The translations under genes and the position numbers were made by a program. This document shows positions 1-11,739 of a stretch of DNA of 64,000 nt, in pieces. Position 1 is the stretch's first letter; the number at the start of each line of letters is the position of its first letter. This stretch comes from Plazaster borealis (Eukaryota; Echinodermata; Asteroidea; Forcipulatida; Labidiasteridae). The stretch covers positions 37,596,234-37,660,233 of the forward strand of contig CM037472.1 in NCBI GenBank assembly GCA_021014325.1, written 5' to 3'. Under the pieces are notes generated by a model. That model made no database searches and had not been told where the DNA came from. It saw only the letters and a program-made list of their open reading frames with translations.

Positions 1-18
1 CCTTCAGTTCATAGGACC

Positions 19-169
19 TGGAGCCGATTTCACAAAGCAATAAAATTTCATCGCAAGACAAATTTTCAGTATCACCATAGTGATTTGTATTGTGACATCA
101 CACTTTACTAAGCAACTACGATTGATTTGCAGTTACGATCAATCTTAGATCTTTGTGAAATCGGCCCCA
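19..169. mobile_element. Short hairpin MITE (family H)
   Basis: The two ends are inverted copies (GAGCCGATTTCACAAAG on the left, its complement near 152-169 on the right), with an AT-rich middle. A diverged relative lies at 62718-62880. It sits in the intron before the first visible Rab exon. No coding capacity; superfamily not recognised. Confidence 0.55.
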
Positions 170-340
170 GTTAACATTCAAGTTGGTTGTTTGCCCAGAT
201 TTGAAGTATTCAAACTAAATAATCGTTTTTCCCTAAAACGATCAATTTAACTTTGATATTGTTTTCAAAACTTTTCAAATTTTTATAAGATATGTCAATT
301 TAACAACATTTTGTAACATGAAGTCTTCTTTTACTTGCAG

Positions 341-3300
341 GATTGCTGCTGTCATTGTATTTGATCTATCAAGGTATGAGATCAACTTTATTTTAATAAA
401 AAAAAAAAACTTTTCTTATTGGCATTTAAATTTTACATTTTTTCCTTTTTTTTGTTTATACCTTGAACTCTAATGGCTAGTTGGCATCAAGAAGTAAGGC
501 TGCAAAGGTGTTGCTTTAACCACTTCACCTTGGTATTCCAAAAAAATTCTGTGCCCATGCGCGGTATTATTTTATGGAATTTTTTGGAGCTTCTTGAGTT
601 ATCAATTTCCTTTGAAAATATCGCTGTCACAATTAAACCCTGACTGGACAAAGGAAAGACAACTAAGCTTCTCATAATAAGCACCGGTTTTTTTCCGTCT
701 TTTTTCTTCGAGAAAATATGTGATGCGATCAAGCTAAATGAGTCGTTTGTCAGAAAACTCAGTATGGAGAATGAGCCAAAACAGGCCAACAGGGGTGAAA
801 TTTTCAAAAATAATGTTTTTGTAAATTTAAATGCCAAAATATATCTTATATTATGTTGGCAACTTCCATCCTGATAATAACATCAAAAAGGGGTTAAAAT
901 TAGCATTGAAAGAAAATGTGCCGATGTAGTTTCAATAAACAACTCGACTTTATACCCCCTTTTCTCAGTTTGATTCTTTCACATCTCTTCGTGTTTCTAC
1001 TTTCACAACTTTTGAACCAAAGGTGGTATCAACATGGGGTTTTAACAGTATTAAAGCATGGATTATGCTCTTTTCAAATTAATAACAAAATCCAAAATGA
1101 CCTGGGTCGACAAACGACTCATTTTGCTCGATCGCATCACATATGAGTTTGGGTTTACCGTGAATCACAAAACCTCGGCCGAGATAATCTGCCATGGTAT
1201 GCTGGAATCTTGGAACGCTCAGACTTGCCTCCCATTAAGGCAATTACAATGATTAACAATGATGGCAGCCTGTCCATTCTTGTATGCCACATTTGTATAA
1301 CAAAAGGACATAGGTCTGGAATCGGGGATTAAACAATAACCCCAAGAGAAAGAGACATTACGAGCATGAATTGTTGTACCTGTTGTTCCTATTTGTACGA
1401 TTGAAACAAAGGGTGAAACAAAGGGTGAAACAAAGGGTGAAACAAAGGGTTGACTGGTACTAAAAGGCCTGCACTGAATTAACATGTGAGAATAGCTCCC
1501 AGAATAACAAACGAAAACAAAATGGCTCAGCGGTTTTAGTGATATCCAATAACCCATATACTCCAATCTGCTTTGTGTTCAAATTGTTTTCACTTTGTTA
1601 ACTCAGGGCCAGCAATTAGTTGTTTTTTTATGAGTTTGATTAGCGACCTTGTGTGGTATGATAAAGATGTTGTCGTTTTGTTTATTTTCAGACCAGCAAC
1701 ATTTGACTCCGTTCTTAAGGTATGCAATTTGACCATGGTTTTTATTATTTTTTTAATGTTAAACATATTTTGATAAATAAATTATTTATATTTTACAACG
1801 CCCTTTACTCTTGTAAATGATGATATTTTTTTTTGTTAGATTAACTGTTATGCAAATTAACACAGTCTTGATGGCATGCTAGTCATAAACAAAAATTGAA
1901 GATATGTAGGAAACTTCCTGTCAGAAATGCTTCCACTTTTTACAAATTTTACAATGTAATAAAATGTTTCTTGAGAAACGAGTCACCACTTTCCCTTTCC
2001 TGAGAATTGTTTTGTTTTTAGTTTCAATTTATTATATCTTAAAGGTAGTGTCATAGATTGGTTGTTGTCAACGTACAAAAATTATAAAGAAAGATGCAAT
2101 AAAGTCACATGTGAAAGTTTCAGCTGAATACAGTGTCTACTTGCTGAGAAAGCAGCCAAAAACTGTCACGGTATTTTCACAAGAATGTCAAATCTATCCA
2201 CGTTTAGCTAGGTGACAGCAGGTACCAACCGCATCTCGGGCCGCAGCATTTGGGAACAGACACCAACCCTTAGAAATCTGAGAAATGAATTGTTTCTCAG
2301 ATTGTTTTTAGGTGAAAAATTATCCAAAACCATATTACTTCGAAGGGAACCCTTTCTCAATATAGTTAATACTATCAACAGCTGCATTGCTTATCACCAA
2401 GTAAGTTTATGGTCCTTAATTTTTGGAGTATTTAAGCAATCTATGACCCTACCTTTAAAAGTGAATTCCTTTCACAAGTAACGATCAAAGTGAGGATCTG
2501 GTTTCTGCATAAGAACTTTTCTTTTTGAATCACACTGTAAGATAAGTTTGTATTTTTGGCATATCTTTTCTTTGAAGTGGTACCTGGACGTCAACCAGAA
2601 AGTGATGCTTGCCAATGAACAACCCGTCCCGATTCTTTTAATAGCCAATAAGGTGAGAGAGACATCCCTTGATGTAGACACTTCCCGATATATGCCATCT
2701 TTACGGGCAACTTGGGTTTGGTTTTGAGCTGCGTCAAGCATCCTAATTTTTCTACGCAGCCAAGGGGTTCCGCGACCAATCAACAATGAAATTGATATAG
2801 CTTCCACGTATAGCATGTGGTATTTGCGCTTAAAGGTATCGTACACGTTTGGTAATGACTCAAAACAAATATTAGCATAAAAACTTACTTGGTAACAAGC
2901 AACGGAGAGCTGTTGATAGTATAAAACATTGTAGGAAACGACTCCCTCTGAAGTAACATAGTTTTTGAGAAAGAGGTAGTTTCTCACGAAAATAATAAAA
3001 ACTTCTTGCAAGAAGTTTTTATTACTATCTGTGAAAGCACACAAATTTGTACATCAAGGGTGTTTTTTCTTTCATCATTTTCTTGCAACTTTGATGACCA
3101 ATTAAGCCCAAATTTTCACAGGTTTGTTATTTTATGCATATGTTGGGATACACCAAGTGAGAACACTGGTCTTTGACAATTACCAAACGTATTCAGTGCC
3201 TTTAATGCATAAGTGCGTTAAAAAAAGATTGATATGCTCGTAGAGATGGCCGACTTTACACTGTGTGACATCAAGTGGGAACTATTGTGCAGTTTGTTTG

Positions 3301-5694
3301 AACATGGTTTCTTCAATCTTGGTACAGAAACCAACTCATGAAACTTTCCTCCTTTTCTATTTTGTAATCGGAGACTTTGAGTTGCTAGGCGCCAGAAGAC
3401 ATACCAGGGTCAAATTTCATAAAGCTACCTCAGCAGAAAATATTGCTTATTAAGTTCCTGAGCAGGATACCAGTCACAGATGGCGCATGTAACATGGTAT
3501 TTTTGGCGGGTAACGTTATCATAACATTGTTGTGCTTGGCTGCTTTTTGTGCTGAAGTGGCGCTGTAAAATATATGCCCAGGTAATTTTCTATTGTTGAA
3601 GTTATTTTGAGCATTTGCACATTTCCGAGAACCATAAACTTACTCAAGTCTGCTGCCACCTAGTGTCCCGTATAAGCAAACAAAGTGTATTTAGATTGAT
3701 TTGAAGGGAGACCAAGCTATCAGCTATTGACTACACTTTCATGCTTATTTTATATTATCTTTCTCCATCTTAACTCTAGCAGTGTTCAGGGCTGAGTATA
3801 TTGGCTCAATTTTGAGACTCTGTATTGGCAGGGCTGATTAAATCGGCTCTATGTATAATGCATTTGTATTGATCACGACACACCACGTGGCCTTAAAATG
3901 ACCTATGTCAAAGTTCAAGTTGTGACCAACGTAAAGTTTGGGAAGTCGGCTCTTATTCAATTGTGTATGCCTTGACTGCAGTCATTGTTTCTAGAAAAAT
4001 TATTTGTAATTTCAATAAAAAAAAGGGTGTGTTTGACAGCTGAAAATCTGTGGCGTTCCAAGTATTTGTAGAGAGCACTGATAGTGTTCATGTAACATGA
4101 AAACCTGAAAGGTGTGACGACATATACTTGGTTTAATTTGGTCCCTGTATTTTGTAGTTTTTTATTTTGAGGCCAATCGGTCTAGCGTAATTTGTTCATG
4201 TTTCGACACTTCAAGTTCCTGACACTTATATTTTGGCTGTTCTGTCTCTCGGCCCTCTTATTTCTTTCATAGTGTGACCTTGAAGATACCGTGCTAGATT
4301 CCAAAATGCTGGAGGAATACTGCCGACAGCATAACTTCATCGGATGGTTTGCAACATCAGCTAAAGATAATGTAAACATTGGTGAGTAGTAGAGGATTGG
4401 AGGTAAAAGACACACAGTATAAGAAAGTGTGCAGTGCTCTTTCACACCTAGTAAAATATCTGTGTTGGACACGGGTCCAACCCGTGTAAGTTTGACTGAA
4501 ACCCTGGCTCAGTATAAAAAATTATTTTGGTTGAACGTTACTGAAATGTGATAAGCACTGGTTACTCTTTGCTTTCGGAGTTTTGTAGAAAAGGTGTCCA
4601 AAGGCTCTTTATGTGTGTTCTAGAGTAGATGTCTAAACTGTTCAAAGGAAAAGGGTAAAACCATATTAATATTTGTTATCACGGTGCAATTATTACACCT
4701 ACAAATATACTCGGTAGTGTCAACATTTGGTACACCGTTTACTTCAAGTAATTTGCTTGTTGACAGTCGACATGTCAAGTATCACTCATTCAATAGACCT
4801 TATGCACATGATGTCATCTGAGTAGGGCGCCCTCGGCTAGAGGGCAAAAGAAGGTTTCTCATCGGCCCATCCTGTGCACTATGTGTACATAGATGTGCGT
4901 TTGCATTGTTTCATCATCGTTTTACCCCTAAGATGGCGGCGTGATGACGTTAGTCCACAAGGTCCATGTGGATGATTCCGCTATATTTCTATTATCTTCA
5001 AGAAACCACTAAGCAATCCAACATGACAAATAACCAACAGAAACACCTCCACAATCAGACAGTCAGACAGTCATAAAATTAGATAATTTGAATGGGCCTG
5101 TACTTCAAATGCTATATGCTTGGCAGGTCGTGGCCGAGCGGTCTAGATCACCTTACCCAAGCTCTGGTGTTGTCAGCAGCAGAGTGTGGGTTCGAATCCC
5201 GGTCATGACACTTGTGCCCTTGAGCATAATTGTTTAGTAACAAGTTGGATTGGTAGTTTATTCTGCTCTTCCAGCCAGGCTCCTAGTGGATGATACCCAT
5301 GCCTACATCCTTACGGACTGTGAAGGGGATAACCCTGTTTCAGCCCCAGGAGTAGGTGGCAACGTGTCCCTGGTGGCAGTTGATGCGGGTCGGTAGCCAA
5401 AATTGGTTAAGTGTAGCCCTCACCTTGATTTTGCAATCCGGCCTTGTGATATTAGGCAATCTATCATTAAAAAAAAGAATACAAAAAAAAGATGACTTTT
5501 CCTGCCATCTTATCACCACAGAGGAAGCGATGAGGTTTCTAGTCAAGAATATTCTGGAGCTGACGGCGGAGGGAGCAAAGCCCAGCGAGCACATCTCTCT
5601 CCATCAAGACAAAGACTACTTTGATACCATCGAGGAGGAGGAGAACAGCAGCAACCCTGAGGAGGATACCAAGTCCAAATGCTGCTCTGTGTAG
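341..5694 (+). CDS. rab32: Rab32/Rab38-type small GTPase, 3' part (five exons)
   Basis: Five exons join in frame: 341-373, 1692-1719, 2578-2652, 4273-4381 and 5522-5694 (TAG at 5692-5694). All have AG/GT borders. They give 138 residues; the start, P-loop and switch regions lie before the window. Visible are the strand IAAVIVFDLSR, the G4 motif NKCD (residues 44-47), and the G5 motif in WFATSAKDN (SAK, 74-76) followed by NIEEAMRFLVKNIL, which is typical of Rab32/38/29. The hypervariable tail is acidic and ends CCSV, a double-cysteine prenylation site with two trailing residues. Family role: membrane-bound switch for trafficking to lysosome-related organelles and mitochondria-associated membranes. 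Rab29 is a less likely alternative because the WFATSAKDN motif fits Rab32 better. Two AATAAA signals at 6434 and 6456 could be poly(A) sites, but no link is proven. Confidence 0.88.
715..1146. mobile_element. MITE with ~37-bp TIRs nested in copy A
   Basis: The left end ATATGTGATGCGATCAAGC continues to about 751 and is the near-exact reverse complement of 1108-1146. The segment is missing at the matching point of the second copy of the host repeat (around 12245), so that copy approximates an empty site. No transposase reading frame is present. Confidence 0.65.
1403..1450 (+). repeat. 12-bp tandem repeat, four units
   Basis: Four consecutive exact units of GAAACAAAGGGT. This lies in an intron and at the edge of dispersed repeat copy A. 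Confidence 0.9.
2043..2454. mobile_element. TTAA-flanked MITE, family K2
   Basis: Ends are AGGTAGTGTCATAG and CTATGACCCTACCT, inverted copies of each other, each directly next to TTAA (2039-2042 and 2455-2458). A second copy is 8587-9030, sharing internal blocks such as GTCACATGTGAAA. Short TTAA target plus AGG...CCT ends recall the T2/Kolobok MITE type. Noncoding; in a Rab32 intron. Confidence 0.8.
2834..3201. mobile_element. TTAA-flanked MITE, family K1
   Basis: Ends AGGTATCGTACACGTTTGG / CAAACGTATTCAGTGCCT are flanked by TTAA (2830-2833, 3202-3205). The centre is a perfect palindrome around AACTTCTTGCAAGAAGTT. Three more copies occur at 8061, 10688 and 19930. It lies in the Rab32 intron 180 bp after exon 2578-2652. 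Confidence 0.85.
3403..3590. mobile_element. Degraded MITE of family G
   Basis: Contains the family hallmarks TTTCATAAAGCT, GAGCAGGATACCAGTCACA and a TTGTGCTTGGCTGCTTTTTG stretch, as in the full copy at 59869-60066. Only the left terminus is well kept. Next to it, 3600-3680 ends with TCTGCTGCCACCTAGTGTCC, the right end of the ~115-bp MITE seen at 53685 and 55350. Confidence 0.5.
5124..5492 (+). mobile_element. tRNA-derived SINE, body type B
   Basis: A tRNA-Ser/Leu-like head carries an A box (GTGGCCGAGCGGTC) and a B box (GGTTCGAATCC, about 5189-5199). The body contains CCTAGTGGATGATACCCATG and the tail is A-rich. A near-identical copy is 26606-26985. The A-rich tail ends only about 30 bp before the splice acceptor of the last Rab32 exon. 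Not a tRNA gene: the acceptor stem does not pair. Confidence 0.85.
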
Positions 5695-5926
5695 CTCTGA
5701 GTGGCATGGTAAGGAAAGATGTTTAGATGTCTGGGAATTGTGTTTGAGTCTTATCATTAGGACAGAAATTACACAGCAGGAAGTTCAGCTTAGCGGTGCT
5801 TTCAAACTGATGAAACCAAAGTTCAAATCCTGGCAAGACGAACAGTACTTTTGAAAAGAAGAGACAGTGAGGATGACAATGAAGTACAAAAACAACAACA
5901 TAATAATATAATAGATGTTAAACATA
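5695..5926 (+). other. Probable Rab32 3' UTR, no other feature
   Basis: Sequence directly after the Rab32 stop codon. No open frame of interest and no recognised repeat until the AAT-rich SINE tail at 5927. Assigned to the 3' UTR only by position. Confidence 0.4.
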
Positions 5927-6321
5927 ATAATAATAATAATAATATATTCTTATATAGCGCACGTATCTACCAATAAGGTACTCAAGGGGCTTGAACAGAC
6001 AGAAACATTCTAAGACAGTTTTTGAGAAAAAAAATTGAGACCAAATTTATGTAGCGCCTTATAAGGGGTTTACAAGGTGCTGCGGCGCATTCAGCAGCTA
6101 CTGCCAGACACACAGGGGCAAACCCCTTCTCCTAGCGATAAGTGTATTACACAACATAAGGGACCAACGGATTTATGTCCCATCCGAAGGGAGAAGCAAT
6201 AATGGTTGAGTGTCTTGCTTAAGGACACAAGTGTCAAGACCGACTCAAACCCACACTCTGCTGAACAGAAACACCACAGTTTGAGTTCGGTGCTCTTAAC
6301 CACTCGACCACAACACGCCAT
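5927..6321 (-). mobile_element. tRNA-derived SINE, body type A, near full length
   Basis: Read on the minus strand it starts with the tRNA-like head near 6321 (B box damaged), then ACACTTGTGTCCTTAAGCAAG, a body with CAGCACCTTGTAAACC, and ends in a TATATAAGAA... plus (ATT)n tail at 5927. Same type as 63404-63845. Confidence 0.8.
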
Positions 6322-6631
6322 GGTGCCAACATAAAGATCCTTGTACCTGCCTTATTGAGCCATTTATAGGTTGGAATCCCCTCACTGACTGGTTTTTTTA
6401 GGACCTGGAACAATTCCAAACAGTCACTGAACAAATAAACTTGACTAAGGAAACAAATAAAGAAGAAAGAAGTGATTTAGTCAAAGTGAAAATTTATTTT
6501 AAGTTAGCAACTTCCTCTTCACTTGCTCAAGGAGTATGTTCTGCTTATCAGCTTTAAACAAGAATGTTTCCTGACTCCAGATATTTTGGATATCAACGCT
6601 CATTGAAGAGTTGAAGATTAATAGTAAAGTC

Positions 6632-6917
6632 TGTCCCGAGCCAATATGGCTCATCAGGCCGGTGTTTATACCCGGTTTCCTTGGCATTAAACGACTGAGA
6701 ATATTTCTATTCCCCCTGGACAGGATGCCGGTCCATCACAGGTTGCTCCCCAGCTCTCGACGGTACACATTTGTTCTCCTGGGTGGAGAGAAGCAATTAT
6801 GATAAAGTGCCTTGCTCAAGGACACAAGTGTCATGACCGGGACTCAAACTCACACTCTGCTGATCAGAAACACCAGAGCTTGAGTCCGGTGCTCTTATCC
6901 GCTCGACCATGACACGC
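6632..6917 (-). mobile_element. tRNA-derived SINE, body type C
   Basis: The minus-strand head (GTCATGGTCGAGCGGATAAG near 6917) and its following GACACTTGTGTCCTTGAGCA match the other SINEs, but the body contains CTGTGATGGACCGGCATCCT and differs from types A and B. The left boundary is approximate. Confidence 0.65.
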
Positions 6918-7073
6918 TGACTAAGGTTGCGTCCAAATCTAGCGACTTTGTTTCTGGCTTTGGCTGTTGGCTGCAACAAGAACCTTAAAGAATAGGTCTA
7001 TTCAGCATTCAGGCTGCAGCCACTGCCAAAGCCGTTCAGCTTGGAGTCAGCCTGATTACAGCGTCCGGTTTAA

Positions 7074-7462
7074 AGGGTCTGTATACGTTTGGTAATGACT
7101 CTGATAATTAATGGCAATAAAAACTTATTTGGTAAGAAGTACAGCAGCTTTGGATAGTATAATGCATTTTGAGAAACTTTTCACCTCAAAGTACTGCTGT
7201 TATGGAAAAAGATATCACTTTTTATCCCCCAAACCTTGAATCTGAAAAGCGTTACTGACAGTAACGTTTCTCAGATTGTGTATTCCAATTGCAGATTATT
7301 CTTCCTGTGTGGACATAAATGCTCCGGATTTTCGGTAATATCTCAAAAACGCTACCACCTTTTGAAATGAGGTTTTCACAGGTTAGTTTTATGGTATATA
7401 TCTACAACTATGTAGGATTGAAACAAACAGTGGGTTCCAATTACCAAATGTATACAATCCCT
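7074..7462. mobile_element. TTAA-flanked MITE, family K3
   Basis: Ends AGGGTCTGTATACGTTTGG and CCAAATGTATACAATCCCT are inverted copies next to TTAA (7070-7073, 7463-7466). The second copy is 38024-38398 in the opposite orientation. Internal blocks such as TTTTCACAGGTTAG/ACTTATTTGGTAAG resemble K1, so K1 and K3 are related. Confidence 0.8.
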
Positions 7463-8060
7463 TTAAACCAAATATTAAATTTAATGGGATATATCACTAT
7501 ATGTAAGTAATGTATGAACAGTAATTTTCTTATGTCTTTTTTAACCAGCATTCAGACCAAAAACTTACATGAATAGTGTCTTGTGATTGGGTGATGCTTT
7601 TTTCCCGGTGCATTGAAGATTAATATATTTTGTTTAAATTAATAAATATCTTTTGGAATTTTGGGTGTTAGCGTTGGAAAAATTTACGTTATGAAAATGA
7701 AATTTTAAGTATTAACTAATTTCAGATGCACTGGCAATATCAACTCTAATATATTGTACATATTTTAAAATCAATTTGGTTATAAATTATTTTTTATTAT
7801 TTTGAATTAACAAATACGTTTAATTTTTACGAGGTTCTAAACCGTGAAAGTACAAATATCTATGCAAACAGTAAAGTAAACATTCAAATCCAAGTGTTAT
7901 GTTTTATAAATTGGCTCATGTTAATAGTTTTCATTGAAATAACAAGGAGTGAAGATGTGCACTTTTTGTAAATATCTTCTGTTTAAAATAAAAACACTGA
8001 TTTCTGCTAATGGGTAGTATTATTGTTGGACAATTTGAAATGAGCTTTGAGCTGTTTTAA

Positions 8061-8428
8061 AGGCATCGTACACGTTTGACAATTTTCAAAGACCAGTGTT
8101 CTCACTTGGTGTATCCCAACATATGCATAAAATAACAAGCCTGTGAAAATTTGGGCTCAATTGGTCATCGAAGTTGCAAGAAAATGATGAAAGAAAAAAC
8201 ACCCTTGTTGTACAAATTTGTGTGCTTTTAGATAGAATAATAAAAACTTCTTGCAAGAAGTTTTTATTATTTTAGTGAGAAATTACCTCTTTCTCTAAAA
8301 CTACGTTACTTCAGAGGGAGTCGTTTCTCACAATGTTTTATACTATCAACAGCTCTCTGTTGCTCGTTACCAAGTCAGTTTTTATGCTAATATATATTTT
8401 GAGTAATTACTAAACGTGTACGATGCCT
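8061..8428. mobile_element. TTAA-flanked MITE, family K1 (best preserved copy)
   Basis: The terminal inverted repeats are perfect for at least 18 bp (AGGCATCGTACACGTTT and complement), and TTAA flanks both sides (8057-8060, 8429-8432). The central palindrome around AACTTCTTGCAAGAAGTT is intact. Length 368 bp equals the copy at 2834-3201. Confidence 0.88.
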
Positions 8429-8586
8429 TTAAAGTTTGATTTTAGACAGATTGGGTGGATGTTGAAGTGAACAGTTTAGACACTCTGTTTTTCAATTGTT
8501 TGTAAATTTTTAGACCCATTATTCTGACTTCACTTCAGAAACATTTCCAAAATTTTTAATGCAGATTTATATTGATATGCCTTTAA

Positions 8587-9030
8587 AGGTAGGGTCATAG
8601 AATGATTTTTTGTCAACGTAATGCTGATTTATCAGCAAAAGTTATTATGAAAGATACAATAAAAGTCACATGTGAAATTTTGAGCTGAATACAGTGTCTA
8701 GTTGTTGAGAAATCAGTAAAATAGTGTCACAGTATTTTCACAAGAACGTAGAATCTATCCATGTTCAGCGGGGTGACAGCGGGTACCAACCGCTTCTATG
8801 GCCGCAGCATTCAAAAACGGGCACCAACCCTCAGAAATCTGAGAATTGATTCATGCATGAATTGTTTCTCAGATTCAAATGTTTTTAGGGATTTCTAATC
8901 AACGGGGGCACTTCAGACAAAATAATTTCGCAGGATGCTTACTACCATTAACTATCTTTATAACAAGTAAGCTTTCAGATAGAAATTACGGGGGGGTTTT
9001 CTGGGTCATTACCAAAGTATGACCCTACCT
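8587..9030. mobile_element. TTAA-flanked MITE, family K2
   Basis: Perfect ends AGGTAGGGTCATAG / CTATGACCCTACCT-like (right end TATGACCCTACCT), flanked by TTAA at 8583-8586 and 9031-9034. Partner of 2043-2454. No coding sequence. Confidence 0.82.
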
Positions 9031-9259
9031 TTAAAAATTCTCAAAATTCCCAAGTTAATGTAAAACATTCCAAACTATTGCCAATATATGATTATTATAT
9101 GCGTCTCTTCATATGGAAATTTTAGATTAAGGTAACAAGTGAAATAGCCGCTTACACTTTAATATAAAAGTAAAATTTTAATCATATTTTTTGTATACAA
9201 TATTTTTTGAATATGCAAATACTTTACAAAAAAAATGCTTCTCATTGAACCAATTCACC

Positions 9260-9382
9260 TGGGCCCAATTTAATGGCTCTGCTTACCGCGAAATTCTGCA
9301 CTTACGTATCATAGAATTGTGTGCTACAAGGGCTCCGTAAGCGCAGAATTCCGCGGTAAGCAGAGCCATGACATTGGGCCCA
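9260..9382. mobile_element. Short hairpin element (family G2)
   Basis: TGGGCCCAATTTAATGGCTC at the left pairs with GAGCCATGACATTGGGCCCA at the right; the arms continue through GCTTACCGCG / CGCGGTAAGC. Related larger elements are at 15039-15291 and 50040-50290. Confidence 0.7.
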
Positions 9383-9719
9383 GATGTCATCATCACGTAT
9401 TCTTGGTTGCGCCATTTTGGGAGTCGGTGTCCCTGTGTGTTGTACAGTGTAGTGCGCATTTTATATGACGCGGCATGTACACGCTTCCCTTCTTTTTTTT
9501 TTACGTGCAATTTGACGCCCAAAATGGCGAGCCTGGCAGACAGTAGATGCGTGTGACGTTGGTGCAGGGGTCAATGTATGTAGATCAACTGTTTTTGTGC
9601 ATACAATTTAATCAAAAGCATTGTTATGTGATAGTAATTTATAAAGAGGAGAAATACTGTAGACAAGTGGGTTGGGGCTTGGGGGGAATAAACCAAACAA
9701 GTTACAGAGGAAGGAAAAT

Positions 9720-10130
9720 GACCCATTCAATTTTCATTTGTCATTTCAAATAGATAGAGCCCTCATGTGAGTGGGGAAAAAAGTCTCTAACCTCACGTTA
9801 AAATGGTGTAAATTGCCATTGCATTCGATACCCTTCCAGTGCAAAATTTTTCAACATCCAAAACATCTGATGACACCATTCTGAGAAAAATGGGTCTCTT
9901 CATTTTTGTATGGGGATGTTTTGGTTCATTCCTGACTTTCGTTAATAGTGAATCAAAACGGCCTTGAATTTGACCTTTTGACTGACACAAATTTCCTCCT
10001 TGGAATGTAAAGATCGATTAGTTGTTGAAATCCAATGACGCAATGTTTCAAATTTCGCTCTGAAAAAGACAGACTTGTAATTTTTTTCCCCACTCACATG
10101 AGGACTCTGTCTAATGGAAAATGAGTACAT
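9720..10130. mobile_element. TIR element with CTCATGTGAGTGGGG arms
   Basis: AGAGCCCTCATGTGAGTGGG (about 9756-9775) is inverted at 10090-10112. Internal sequence (CACGTTAAAATGGTGTAAA) recurs in the element at 48531-49042. Exact ends uncertain. No coding sequence. Confidence 0.55.
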
Positions 10131-10489
10131 CACAAAATTGAATTGGGAAATTCCCTACCTCTTAAAATAAAATAGTAACTTTGATTTGAAAGTTAAGGTT
10201 TTTTAATAGAAATAATTAAGCATCTCATATTTGCAGTTATTTTGACCAATGTAAAGTAGTAAGGCAATGGGTTAATACGACTAATGTTGTATTAAACACA
10301 AAAATAATGTATTTAGACTTGTCAGGATAACATTTCAATATTTGTAACTATTCAAATTTTTCTTCAATGACAATGGTGCATACATGTATTAAACAGTAAT
10401 TCCAACCCTAACTAGAGTTATTTGGGAATTCCTTGGCAGTATTTATGGGACACTAAAACCAAAACTTGCTCCCAAGTTTGATACTAACT

Positions 10490-10687
10490 TTAAGGCCTGA
10501 TACAACAGTACTCAATTTCATATAGCTGTTTAGCACCAAAACAAATGCTAAGCTGAGTAAACTACTGCTTGGCAGAAACAGGTAACCAGCCAAAATACCA
10601 TGCAATGTATACTGTTTGCTGGTGGTTCCCTGCAAATTTTAGCTCAGCAAAAAATGTTAGCTAAGCACTATTCTTCTGCTTAAACTA
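10490..10687. mobile_element. Degraded MITE of family G
   Basis: Carries CAATTTCATATAGCTGTTTAG, CAGGTAACCAGCCAAAATACC and similar blocks of family G. Its right part runs directly into the K1 copy that starts at 10688. Confidence 0.5.
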
Positions 10688-11052
10688 AGGCATCGTACAC
10701 ATTTGGTAATTGTCAAAGACCAGTGTTCTCATTCGGTGTATCCCAACATATGCATAAAATAACAAGCCTGTGAAAATTTGGGCTCAATTGGTCATCGAAG
10801 TTGCAAGAAAATGATGAAAGAAAAAACACCCTTGTACAAATTTGTGTGCTTTCAGATGTAGGAATAAAAACTTCTTGCAAGAAGTTTTTATTATTTTAGT
10901 GAGAAATTACCTCTTTCTCAAAAACTACGTTACTTCAGAGGGAGTCGTTTCTTACAATGTTTTATACTATCAACAGCTCTCTGTTGCTCGTTACCAAGTC
11001 AGTTTTTATGCTAATATATATTTTGAGTAATTACCATACGTGTACAGTGCCT
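10688..11052. mobile_element. TTAA-type MITE, family K1
   Basis: Matches 8061-8428 over its length, including the central palindrome. The right flank is TTAA (11053-11056); the left flank has decayed to CTA. Confidence 0.82.
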
Positions 11053-11739
11053 TTAACAGCTTTAACATGGCGTTAACATTATGTTTAAGCATTATTTGTT
11101 GTATTACTCAAACTGCCAATATCGCATGCTCCTATCATACGATTTTCCTCCTTGGAAGGCCATTTGTTATAAAGCTGTAGTTTTGTCCATGTTCACCCCC
11201 CATACCCAAGCTTACCACCATTGGAAAGAGAAAGATCGGATCTTTCCAACGATGGTAAAATAAATTAAGGTTGTTATTATGCAACCCTTCAAATTGGTGT
11301 GGAAAGACCCGAAATGCCAAACACCTACGGAGTGCCAAATGGTTGTGTACAAAAAAGTGTTTGAATTTATAGATAACACACCGAGGAACCAAGACCAAGA
11401 ACTAGGACATTTATTGGTCAATCTGTATGTTTTTTTTATTATGTGAAAAGGAATTCAATAAGTAAGACGTTTTGTATTACCTATTTTGCTGTTAAACACT
11501 ATATTCAAGAGGAAAGTAGAGTTTGTAAAATTGGTTTTCGAATAAAAGGTTTAAGAATGTGTGCTTCACGCTCGAGTGGTCAAACAATGCAATCACCAAT
11601 GTTTGTTTATGTCCAAAAAATCAGTAAGGAGGCTCAAAGAAAACAATTTTAATTTTGTTTGTTTGTTACCTTGGTTAATTTTTTTCCTACATTTTGTGTA
11701 TACTCGGACGATAAAAATAAGGAACACATCTATACAGGC

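Larger units (their letters stand above)
480..1450 (+). repeat. Long dispersed repeat, copy A
   Basis: Segments 510-690 and 1245-1450 match 12110-12470 in the same order and orientation (for example a shared GGAGCTTCTTGAG and a shared GGCAGCCTG.CCATTCTTG region). The 430-bp stretch between them is a separate element (715-1146) absent from the other copy. Family unknown; no coding sequence seen. It lies in a Rab32 intron. Confidence 0.6.
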
